This document shows, in pieces, positions 16,023 to 22,974 of a stretch of DNA of 64,000 bases. Within the stretch, counting starts at the first letter, position 1; each line of letters begins with the position of its first letter. Location of the stretch: positions 1 to 64,000 of the forward strand of contig NZ_JAJVKW010000001.1 of assembly GCF_024198255.1 (NCBI RefSeq), given 5' to 3'. The notes under the pieces were generated by a model that had not been told where the DNA came from, searched no databases, and saw nothing but the letters and a program-made list of their open reading frames with translations. The translations under genes were made by a program, and so were the position numbers. The DNA is from Myxococcus guangdongensis. GTDB taxonomy: Bacteria > Myxococcota > Myxococcia > Myxococcales > Myxococcaceae.

Positions 16023-16727
16023 ATGAACCCAGCGCTGGTCTGCATCCCCACCTACAACGAGCGGGAAAACATCGAGGCCATCACCCTGGCGGTGCTCAAG
16101 GCCGACCCGCGCGTCGACATCCTCATCGTCGACGACAACTCACCGGACGGCACGGGGCACATCGCCGACCAGCTCGCCGCCAAGGAGCCCCGCGTGCGGG
16201 TGCTCCACCGCGAGAAGAAGGAGGGCCTGGGTCGCGCCTACCTCGCCGCCTTCCGCTGGGCCCTGGCGGAGAACTACACGTACATCCTGGAGATGGACGC
16301 GGACTTCAGCCATGACCCGCGCTACCTGCCCGGGCTGATGGACGCGGCCGAGGCCGGGGCGGACCTGGTGCTCGGCAGCCGCTACGTCACGGGCGGCGGC
16401 ACGGTGAACTGGGGCGTGGCCCGCCAGGTCATCAGCCGCGGCGGCAGCTTGTATGCCCGCACCATCCTGGGCGTGGGCGTCCAGGATTTGACCGGGGGAT
16501 TCAAGTGCTTCCACCGCCGGGTGCTGGAGACCCTCAACCTGGATGCCGTACACAGCACCGGGTACGCGTTCCAGATCGAGCTCACCTACCGCACGCTGAA
16601 GAACGGCTTCACCGTGCGCGAGGTCCCCATCATCTTCGAGGACCGCCGCGTGGGGCACTCGAAGATGAGCAAGAAGATTTTCGCCGAGGCGCTCACCATG
16701 GTGTGGAAGCTGCGCCTCACGGTGTAG
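16023..16727 (+). CDS. Polyprenol-phosphate mannosyltransferase-like GT2
   Basis: A 234-residue GT2 protein of the DPM1/polyprenol monophosphomannose synthase type, which charges a lipid carrier with a sugar at the cytoplasmic face of the membrane. Motifs are CIPTYNERENIEAI at the N-terminus, LIVDDNSPDGTG, EKKEGLGRAYLAAFRWAL, the metal-binding MDADFSHDP (DxD type) and TGGFKCFHRRVLE, ending in RRVGHSKMSKKI. It has no membrane helices of its own. It lies 17 bases after lpxB, so the two are probably co-transcribed. The charged sugar could serve lipopolysaccharide or protein glycosylation; this is not decidable here. Confidence 0.9.
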   Translation: MNPALVCIPTYNERENIEAITLAVLKADPRVDILIVDDNSPDGTGHIADQLAAKEPRVRVLHREKKEGLGRAYLAAFRWALAENYTYILEMDADFSHDPRYLPGLMDAAEAGADLVLGSRYVTGGGTVNWGVARQVISRGGSLYARTILGVGVQDLTGGFKCFHRRVLETLNLDAVHSTGYAFQIELTYRTLKNGFTVREVPIIFEDRRVGHSKMSKKIFAEALTMVWKLRLTV

Positions 16728-16746
16728 TCGCAAAGGTCGTGCGGTG

Positions 16747-17379
16747 ATGAAGGACTCCCTGACGCAATTCCTCGTCGCCCTGCCGGCGGTCTTCTTCGTG
16801 GTGGACCCCATCGGCGTGGTGCCGTTGTTCCTGGCGATGACGGCCGGGGACACGAAGGAGAAGATACGCCGCACGGCGATGCGCGCGTGTCTGGTGGCGT
16901 GCGGGCTGATGACCTTCTTCGCCCTGTTCGGCACCATCATCTTCAAGGTGTTCGGCGTGTCGCTGGGGGCCTTCCGCGTGGCGGGTGGAATCCTGCTGCT
17001 CATCACCGCGCTGGACATGCTGCGCGCGCGTCCGTCCGAGACGCGCACCACCCCCACCGAGGAACAGGAAGGCGTGGTGAAGGAGGACGTGGCCATCGTC
17101 CCCCTCGCGATTCCGCTGCTGTCGGGGCCCGGCGCCATCGCCACCGCCATGGTGCTGATGGCCCGTGGCAACTCCAACTCGATGGCCTCCACCCTTCCGG
17201 TGCTGGCGGCCATCCTCCTGACCTTCGTCTTCAGCTACTTCATCCTGCGCGCCTCCGGGCTCGTGCAGCGGGTGCTGCGCCAGTCCGGCGTCGCCATCGT
17301 CGAGCGCGTCATGGGGCTCATCCTGGCCGCCATCGCCGTGCAGTTCATCGCGGACGGCGCCAAGGAGTTGCTGAAGTAA
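16747..17379 (+). CDS. MarC-family integral membrane protein
   Basis: A 210-residue inner-membrane protein with about six transmembrane helices, matching the MarC/NAAT family throughout. Landmarks are FFVVDPIGVVPLFLAMT in the first helix, FRVAGGILLLITALDML, and VPLAIPLLSGPGAIATAMVL, followed by the final helix VMGLILAAIAVQFIADGAKEL. The family's function is unclear; the early link to antibiotic resistance was not upheld. ATG 16747 directly follows a possible GTG at 16744. The stop is one base from the convergent lipoprotein gene, leaving no room for a separate terminator. Confidence 0.92.
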   Translation: MKDSLTQFLVALPAVFFVVDPIGVVPLFLAMTAGDTKEKIRRTAMRACLVACGLMTFFALFGTIIFKVFGVSLGAFRVAGGILLLITALDMLRARPSETRTTPTEEQEGVVKEDVAIVPLAIPLLSGPGAIATAMVLMARGNSNSMASTLPVLAAILLTFVFSYFILRASGLVQRVLRQSGVAIVERVMGLILAAIAVQFIADGAKELLK

Positions 17380-17380
17380 C

Positions 17381-17839
17381 CTAGTTGCCGACGACCCAGG
17401 TGGGGCCCGCGCGGCGCAGCGTGCCCTGGGGCTGGCCCTCCAGGGTGAGTTCGTCCGGGCCGGAGCGGCGCGCGTCGTACGCGTAGCCCTCGCGAATCTC
17501 CTGGAGGTAGACGACGACGGCGTCCAGCACGCTGTCCTGCACCACCTTGAAGGTGGAGTCGCCACAGCGGGGCTCATCTCCCTCGAAGAAGCGCTCCAGC
17601 ATGGACAGCTCCGGACGGCGCACGTACACGCGCACCGGCGTGGGCTCCTGGCGTCCCTGGGCGGCAATCTCCTCCACCACCCGTGACGGCGTCGGCTCCC
17701 TCAGCACGGATTGAACCAGGCTGCACTTGTCCGCCTCCACCTCCCGCCGCACGGCGAGCGGCGCCTGATGCGCGCAGCCTGCCCCCACCAGGAGCGCCAT
17801 TCCCACCACGCCCCAGGTCCACCGTTGGAATCGGTCCAT
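17381..17839 (-). CDS. Predicted lipoprotein of unknown function
   Basis: A 152-residue protein with a short signal peptide and the lipobox LLVGAGC, so Cys22 should be lipidated. The mature part is soluble-looking, with two further cysteines and segments such as RRPELSMLERFFEG and VVVYLQEIREGYAYD. I recognise no family. It is the last gene of the long minus-strand run and starts 29 bases after the OmpA-family gene, so the two are probably co-transcribed. A lipoprotein working with the peptidoglycan-binding OmpA protein is plausible but unproven. Confidence 0.7.
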   Translation of the reverse strand: MDRFQRWTWGVVGMALLVGAGCAHQAPLAVRREVEADKCSLVQSVLREPTPSRVVEEIAAQGRQEPTPVRVYVRRPELSMLERFFEGDEPRCGDSTFKVVQDSVLDAVVVYLQEIREGYAYDARRSGPDELTLEGQPQGTLRRAGPTWVVGN

Positions 17840-17868
17840 CCGCTGCTACCTCCTCGGTACGTCGTCCG

Positions 17869-18894
17869 CTACAGCTTCCTCCACCGCGGCGAGAAGGGAG
17901 CGCCGGCGAGCACCGGGTCCTCCACCGCGATGATGTATTCAGCCCGGCGATTGGCAGCCTCCGCCGTCTCGTCTGGAGTCCGCACCGCGGGGGACTCCTC
18001 GCCAAAACCCTCGTAGAAGATGGGGACCTTCAGCCCCCGCTGGCGGAAGGCGGCGGCGATGCTGCGCGCGCGCTGGAGCGACAGCGCACGGTTGTCCGCC
18101 GTGGGGCCCACGGTGTCCGTGTGGCCCAGGACGTACAGACGAACCGCCGCGAAGCGGCCGTATTTCGCCAGCGCCTCCGCAATCAACGCATGGCTCCTGT
18201 CCAGCTTGCCTCGCTCGGCGGCGGGAATGTCCGCGCGCCCCGAGGCGAAGCCCACCTCTTCATGGGGAATGTCCATGCGCCACGGGAAGAGGTCCACACC
18301 CGTGTAGAAGTCCGATGTGTCGAAGGCTCGGAGGGAAATCTTCATCACCTTCCCCTCGGCGGCCGGCCAGCTCAAGGACAGCGGCGTGCCCGCCTTCTCT
18401 CCCTTGAAGGCCACCTCACCCTCGAAGGCCTTCTTCCCCGTGTCCATCAGCACGGTGAGCTCCACGCGGCCCGCCGGGCGCGACAGCTGGAAGCGGAGCG
18501 TGCGCCCCGGCACGTCCACGTCCTCCGGACGCACGTCCAGGCGCAGCGGCCCGTTGAGCTCCGTGTCGAAGGACAACGGCATGCTGCCCGACTCGGCGTT
18601 GGCGAAGCGCACCACCAGCTCGCCCTCGTAGTGGAAGCGGCCCTCGGGCTGCTCCAGCTCGATTCGCCGAGTCATGCCTGGCTTCCCGCCGCCCTTCACG
18701 TCGACCACCTTCCCGTCGTCGCGTTTGAGCTTCACCTCGAAGCCCGCGATGGGCTCCTCGATGTGCACGAGCAATGCCGGGAGCTTCTCGCCCGCCGCGG
18801 CACGGCCCTCCAGGGACACGCGGATGGCGTCGGCGAACGCGGGCAGGGGTGTCGAGGCGACAAGACTGAGCAATAGAACCAGGCGGGCATTCAT
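17869..18894 (-). CDS. OmpA-family (C-terminal) envelope protein
   Basis: A 341-residue secreted protein with signal peptide MNARLVLLLSLVASTPLPAFA, a beta-rich central region and a C-terminal OmpA-like peptidoglycan-binding domain. The domain is shown by VRLYVLGHTDTVGPTADN, LSLQRARSIAAAF and YEGFGEESP. Residues about 110-200 contain SRPAGRVELTVLMDTGKKAFEG and do not look like an OmpA barrel, so it is probably periplasmic. ATG 18894 is chosen because it opens the signal peptide; the frame continues upstream to 19050 without a plausible product. A tandem 19-base repeat lies about 95 bases upstream. Confidence 0.85.
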   Translation of the reverse strand: MNARLVLLLSLVASTPLPAFADAIRVSLEGRAAAGEKLPALLVHIEEPIAGFEVKLKRDDGKVVDVKGGGKPGMTRRIELEQPEGRFHYEGELVVRFANAESGSMPLSFDTELNGPLRLDVRPEDVDVPGRTLRFQLSRPAGRVELTVLMDTGKKAFEGEVAFKGEKAGTPLSLSWPAAEGKVMKISLRAFDTSDFYTGVDLFPWRMDIPHEEVGFASGRADIPAAERGKLDRSHALIAEALAKYGRFAAVRLYVLGHTDTVGPTADNRALSLQRARSIAAAFRQRGLKVPIFYEGFGEESPAVRTPDETAEAANRRAEYIIAVEDPVLAGAPFSPRWRKL

Positions 18895-18966
18895 GGCGCG
18901 GCGTCGACCTCTGGCGTCGCGGGTCGCCGTGCAACAGCGCCCCGGATGGGTGGATTCCTCCGCGCC

Positions 18967-18995
18967 AGGGTAGGACGGTGTCCCCCGCGTGGAAA
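18967..18995 (-). promoter_or_regulatory. Possible promoter of the OmpA-family gene
   Basis: Minus-strand TTTCCA (18990-18995), 17-base spacer, TACCCT (18967-18972). The match to consensus is poor. It is listed because the -35 box lies inside one copy of the tandem repeat at 18988-19025. Confidence 0.25.
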
Positions 18996-19025
18996 TGCTT
19001 CGCGAGCGTGGAAACGCCTCGCGAG
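18988..19025. repeat. Tandem 19-bp direct repeat, possible operator
   Basis: Two adjoining 19-base copies, 18988-19006 (CGTGGAAATGCTTCGCGAG) and 19007-19025 (CGTGGAAACGCCTCGCGAG), differ at two positions. Each contains the self-complementary CTCGCGAG/TTCGCGAG tail. They lie in the 238-base intergenic gap between lpxI and the OmpA-family gene. Spacing of 19 bases places both on roughly the same helical face, as for a regulator bound side by side. Confidence 0.5.
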
Positions 19026-19132
19026 CCAGACGCGAGAAGCACGCCGACATTCATTCCCGCGCGCCACACACCCAGGGCAGCCGGGGGGACGGCCACCAGG
19101 CCCTCTCCTGCCCGGCCCGGACGCGGGGCGCG

Positions 19133-19960
19133 CTACCGCACGCCGACGAGCGTGATTCCCGCCGCGCGCGCGTTGGCGAAGAGCTCCGGCGCGTCCAGGA
19201 GCACGGTGCGCCCGGCCTCCAGCGCCAGCACCCGGGCGCCCACTTCCTTCATGACCTCCAGCGTGCGGGGCCCCGCCGCGGGCAGGTCGAAGCGCAGGTC
19301 CTGCTGCGGCTTGCAGCGCTTGACCACCACGGCGCCCGCGCCTCCCAGCTTGCCGCCCCGACGGATGGCCTCGTCGGTGCCCTCCACCGCCTCGAGCGCC
19401 AGCACGTGGCCCTGGTGCACCACCACCGTCTGGCCCACGTCCGCCTGCCCCAGCAACGTCGCCACCTCGCGCCCGAGCGCCACGTCCTGCTCCTGCGTGG
19501 GGCTCAGCTGGGGGCCGGCCAGGTGGCCTTCCGGGCACAGCACCTCACCCAGGAAGTCCGTGGGGGCGATGATGGTGATGCCGCGCGACTCGAAGTCCGC
19601 GGCCACCGCGCGCAGCAGCGCATCATCCCGGAAGCTGCGCAGCCGGGAGATGATGCGCACCGCGCCCAGGTCGGGTCGGGCCTCGGACAGCGCCTTCACC
19701 CGGCCGATGCCGCCCGCCATGGCCGCCTGCTTCACGCCCGCGGCGACGAAGGCCTTCTGGATGCGGTTGACCTGCCCCACCCGCACCCAGGTGAGCGAGC
19801 CGACCTCCGAGGCCAGGGCCGGGTTCGTCTCGCCCCTGTGGGCCACGGCCACCACCTCCAGCCCCCGGGCCCGCGCGGCGCGCGCGAACAAGAGGGGAAG
19901 CTGACCGTTGCCCGCGATGAGGCCGATTCGACCGTCCGGAGGTGCGTGCTCCATGTCCAC
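19133..19960 (-). CDS. lpxI: UDP-2,3-diacylglucosamine pyrophosphatase, LpxI type
   Basis: Hydrolyses UDP-2,3-diacylglucosamine to lipid X and UMP, the fourth step of lipid A synthesis. LpxI replaces LpxH in alphaproteobacteria and many other lineages and is unrelated to it. The 275-residue protein matches the family with IGLIAGNGQLPLLFARAAR at the N-terminus, LSPTQEQDVALGREVAT in the middle, and a C-terminal half with VVHQGHVLALEAVEGTDE and VVVKRCKPQQDLRFDLPA. The start is 3 bases after the lpxA stop, as expected for the usual lpxA-lpxI-lpxB order; lpxB, however, is elsewhere. Confidence 0.93.
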   Translation of the reverse strand: MDMEHAPPDGRIGLIAGNGQLPLLFARAARARGLEVVAVAHRGETNPALASEVGSLTWVRVGQVNRIQKAFVAAGVKQAAMAGGIGRVKALSEARPDLGAVRIISRLRSFRDDALLRAVAADFESRGITIIAPTDFLGEVLCPEGHLAGPQLSPTQEQDVALGREVATLLGQADVGQTVVVHQGHVLALEAVEGTDEAIRRGGKLGGAGAVVVKRCKPQQDLRFDLPAAGPRTLEVMKEVGARVLALEAGRTVLLDAPELFANARAAGITLVGVR

Positions 19961-19963
19961 AGC

Positions 19964-20740
19964 CTAGCGCGTCAGGCCGCGCTTGCTCTGGGAGATGAAG
20001 TCCACCAGGTGGTCCACTTCCGGGTGGCCGCCCAGCTCCGTGCGCAGCCGCCCCAGCGCCTCCTGCAGCCCCAGCTTGGAGCGGAACAGGATGCGGTGGG
20101 ATTCCTTGATGCGCTCGATCTGGTCCTTGGTGAAGCCGCCGCGCTCCAGGCCCACGGTGTTGAGCCCCACCAGCTCCGCCCGGTCTCCCTGCGCCGTGGC
20201 GTACGGGGGGATGTCCATGGTGACCATGGCCCCGCCGGAGATGAAGGCGAAGCGGCCCAGGCGGGTGAACTGATGCACCGCCGCCAGGCCGCTGATGATG
20301 ACGTGGTCCTCCATCGTCACGTGGCCCGCGAGCGCGGACCCGTTGCCGATGCGGCACCCGTTGCCGACGACGCAGTCGTGGGCGACATGGCTGTTGGCCA
20401 TGAAGAGGTTGCCGTTGCCGACGCGCGTGGCGCCGCCGCCGCCCGCCGTGCCCTTGTGCACGGTGACGAACTCGCGAATCTGGTTGTCGTCGCCGAGCGT
20501 GAGTTCGGTGTCCTCACCCGCGTACTTGAGGTCCTGCGGGTCCGCCCCCACCGAGGCGAACTGGAAGATGCGGTTGCGCGCACCGAGCGTCGTGCGGCCC
20601 TCGATGACGACGTGAGGGCCCACGTGGGAGCCCTCGCCAATCGTCACCTGCGGCCCGATGACCGAGTAGGGGCCCACAAGGACCGACGCGTGCAGACGCG
20701 CATCGGGGTGAACCACCGCGGTGGGATGAACCTGAGCCAT
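19964..20740 (-). CDS. lpxA: UDP-N-acetylglucosamine acyltransferase
   Basis: First lipid A enzyme, transferring a hydroxyacyl chain from acyl carrier protein to UDP-GlcNAc. The 258-residue left-handed beta-helix trimer subunit has hexapeptide repeats from VHPTAVVHPDARL onward. It carries the catalytic-His segment NSHVAHDCVVGNG and AVHQFTRLGRFAFISGG, ending in the C-terminal helical region. ATG 20740 (MAQVHPTAV) is the family start; the open frame continues upstream through fabZ in another register. It follows fabZ by 29 bases and precedes lpxI by 3. Confidence 0.95.
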   Translation of the reverse strand: MAQVHPTAVVHPDARLHASVLVGPYSVIGPQVTIGEGSHVGPHVVIEGRTTLGARNRIFQFASVGADPQDLKYAGEDTELTLGDDNQIREFVTVHKGTAGGGGATRVGNGNLFMANSHVAHDCVVGNGCRIGNGSALAGHVTMEDHVIISGLAAVHQFTRLGRFAFISGGAMVTMDIPPYATAQGDRAELVGLNTVGLERGGFTKDQIERIKESHRILFRSKLGLQEALGRLRTELGGHPEVDHLVDFISQSKRGLTR

Positions 20741-20769
20741 GTCGTCTCCTCTACCTCGCGGGCCCGCGG

Positions 20770-21237
20770 TCAGGACGCCGCGCCCTCTTGCGCCGCCGCG
20801 TCCTTGTCCTTGTCCACCACCGTGGCCAGGAACTCGCCTTCGGCGACCTTCACGCCGTCCACCGTCGCCGTGCCCTTCGTCTTCCACACGGCGCCCTTGT
20901 GGCGCAGCACCTCGATGACGAGCTGCAGCCTGTCTCCGGGGAGCACCGGCTTGCGGAAGCGCGCCCCGTCCACGCCCATCAGGTAGGTCACCTTCTGGCT
21001 CGGGTCCATGTTCTCGCTCTTGTACGCGAGGATGGCCGAGGCCTGGGCGAGCGCCTCCAGGATGAGCACGCCCGGCATCACCGGGTGCCCCGGGAAGTGG
21101 CCGTTGAAGAAGGGCTCGTTGATGGTGACGTTCTTGTAGGCGGTGATGCGCTCGCCAGGGACGATCTCCACCACCCGGTCGATGAGCAGGAACGGGTACC
21201 GGTGCGGCAGCAGGTTCTGGATTTCGCCGATGTCCAT
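20770..21237 (-). CDS. fabZ: 3-hydroxyacyl-ACP dehydratase
   Basis: Dehydrates beta-hydroxyacyl-ACP in fatty-acid elongation and competes with LpxA/LpxD for hydroxyacyl-ACP, which fits its place between them. The 155-residue hot-dog protein has LLPHRYPFLLIDRV at the N-terminus, and the catalytic His47 and Glu61 in NGHFPGHPVMPGVLILEA. The C-terminal tail (residues about 145-155) is charged. The ATG shares one base with the lpxD stop (TGATG), indicating coupled translation. Confidence 0.96.
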   Translation of the reverse strand: MDIGEIQNLLPHRYPFLLIDRVVEIVPGERITAYKNVTINEPFFNGHFPGHPVMPGVLILEALAQASAILAYKSENMDPSQKVTYLMGVDGARFRKPVLPGDRLQLVIEVLRHKGAVWKTKGTATVDGVKVAEGEFLATVVDKDKDAAAQEGAAS

Positions 21238-22301
21238 CACGGGCCCTTCTCCTTCTCGAGCTGCTCCACCCTTTTGCGCAGGGCGCGCATTTCCTTGAGC
21301 AGGTCCGCCACCTGCCCCGAGGCCGCGCTGGCCCGGAGCCATTCACGGTGGGGGATGGCCGGGCTGCCGCTCACGATTTGTCCGTCCGGGACGTCATGGG
21401 CCACGCCGGACTGGGCGCCGACCTTGGCCAGGTCACCCACGCGGATGTGGCCCACCACGCCCACCTGGCCGGCCAGCACCACGCCGGTGCCGACCTCGGC
21501 CGAGCCGGACACGCCCGCCTGCGCGCAGATGAGCGCCAGCGGCCCCACCCGGACGTTGTGGGCGATCTGCACCAGGTTGTCGAGCTTGGTGCCGCGCCCC
21601 ACCACCGTCTCGCCCACCGTCGCGCGATCGATGCAGGTGCACGCGCCCACCTCGACGTCGTCCTCGATGCGGACGATGCCGACCTGGGGAATCTTGAAGT
21701 GCTGTGGCCCCTGCTCCCCTTCCGGGTCGAAGGCGAAGCCGAAGCCGTCCGCGCCCACCACGCTGCTGGCGTGGAGGATGACGCGCGAGCCCACGACGCA
21801 GCGCTCGCGCACCGTGACGTTGGGGTGCAGCACGCTGTCCTCGCCGACGGAGGCGTGCTCGCCCACGTAGGCGCCGGGATACAGCACCGAGCGCGCGCCC
21901 ACCGTCGCGCCCGCCTCCACCGTCGCGCCGGCAAGCACGGAGGCCTCCGGGTGCACGGTGGCCTCCGGGTGTACCCACGCGCCCGGACGGATGCCGGGGG
22001 CGGGACGCACGTCGGGGTGGAACACGCGGAGCAGCCGCGCGTAGGCCAGGTGCGGATTGGACACGCGCACCAGCGCCACGCCCTCGCGGGCCTGCTCGCT
22101 GGTGCCCACCAGCACGGCCGAGGCGCGGGAGGCCTCGAACTGGCGGCGGTAGCGCGTGTTTCCGTAGAAGGACACGTCTCCCGGGCCGGCTTCCTCGAGC
22201 CCGTTGAGTCCGTGGATGAGCTGCTCAGGGTCGCCGAGAAGCTCGCCACCGACGAGGGCGGCGAGCTCCCCGAGCCGTCGGGGTGCGGGAGAGGTCTTCA
22301 C
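21237..22301 (-). CDS. lpxD: UDP-3-O-acylglucosamine N-acyltransferase
   Basis: Third lipid A enzyme: adds a hydroxyacyl chain to the 2-amino group of UDP-3-O-acylglucosamine. The 354-residue protein has the N-terminal uridine-binding domain (LGELAALVGGELLGDPEQ; GPGDVSFYGNTRYRR) and then a long hexapeptide beta-helix. The catalytic-His segment LVQIAHNVRVGPLA follows, and the C-terminal coil (LKEMRALRKRVEQLEKEKG) is the usual trimer-stabilising helix. Skp lies 12 bases upstream and fabZ overlaps by one base. Confidence 0.95.
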   Translation of the reverse strand: MKTSPAPRRLGELAALVGGELLGDPEQLIHGLNGLEEAGPGDVSFYGNTRYRRQFEASRASAVLVGTSEQAREGVALVRVSNPHLAYARLLRVFHPDVRPAPGIRPGAWVHPEATVHPEASVLAGATVEAGATVGARSVLYPGAYVGEHASVGEDSVLHPNVTVRERCVVGSRVILHASSVVGADGFGFAFDPEGEQGPQHFKIPQVGIVRIEDDVEVGACTCIDRATVGETVVGRGTKLDNLVQIAHNVRVGPLALICAQAGVSGSAEVGTGVVLAGQVGVVGHIRVGDLAKVGAQSGVAHDVPDGQIVSGSPAIPHREWLRASAASGQVADLLKEMRALRKRVEQLEKEKGP

Positions 22302-22313
22302 GGGAGCGCGGAG

Positions 22314-22871
22314 CTACTTCGTCGGGGCGTCCTTGGCCGCCGTCGTCTTCTTGCCGGAGCCGTTGTAGGCCCGGATGACCTCGTTGGAGATGTCGTACTG
22401 GGCCTTCGCGAAGACGATGCCCGAGTCACGCTTGTCCAGGACCATGCCCAGGTCATCGCGCTGCGCGATGGAGGCCACCACCTGGTCGATCTTGTTGATG
22501 ATGGGCTCCATCTCCTGGCGCTCCTTGTTGGCCGCCTCGCCCCGGCTCTTCTCCCACTTCTGGGCGAGCACCATCACCTTCTTCTGGAGGTCGCCTTCCT
22601 TCTGGGCGCGGACCTCGGCCGTCATGGCGCTCGCCTGCTTGTCGAGCGTCTCCTTCTCGGCGCGCAGGGCGGTCTGCTCCTTGTCGATCTCCTTCTGCTT
22701 GTCATCCAACCACTTCTGGAGGCGGGCCTTGGCGGCCTTGCCGTCATCCACCTCGAGCAGGACGCGCTGGAGGTCCACGTAGGCGACCTTCAGTTCGGCG
22801 GCCGAGGCGGCCACCGGCAGGGCAAGCGACAGGACGGCGGCCAAGGCCGCGACAGTGGTGCGAAGCGACAT
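22314..22871 (-). CDS. skp: OmpH/Skp-family periplasmic chaperone
   Basis: A 185-residue secreted protein that should hold unfolded outer-membrane proteins for BamA. The signal peptide MSLRTTVAALAAVLSLALPVAASA is followed by LKVAYVDLQRVLLEVDDGK, the usual OmpH N-terminal strand. A long charged alpha-helical hairpin (residues about 50-125) and a YDISNEVIRAYN tail complete it. ATG 22871 opens the signal peptide. The neighbours bamA and lpxD give the classic bamA-skp-lpxD order. Confidence 0.92.
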   Translation of the reverse strand: MSLRTTVAALAAVLSLALPVAASAAELKVAYVDLQRVLLEVDDGKAAKARLQKWLDDKQKEIDKEQTALRAEKETLDKQASAMTAEVRAQKEGDLQKKVMVLAQKWEKSRGEAANKERQEMEPIINKIDQVVASIAQRDDLGMVLDKRDSGIVFAKAQYDISNEVIRAYNGSGKKTTAAKDAPTK

Positions 22872-22974
22872 GTTCAACAGCTCCTCAGGGAAGGGTACAG
22901 GGTCCGACGTCAGACGCCCGGGCTTGTTCAACCCTTCCCGCCAGGGCGGGGCCGGGACGACAGGCGACGGCTTA

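Noticed and set aside
13038..16727. A 1229-residue plus-strand open frame running antisense to the receiver/J-domain gene and through lpxB.
   Set aside because: Only its last 234 residues (from 16023) resemble a protein. The rest is Arg/His/Gln-rich shadow translation, as expected where GC-rich third positions remove stop codons.
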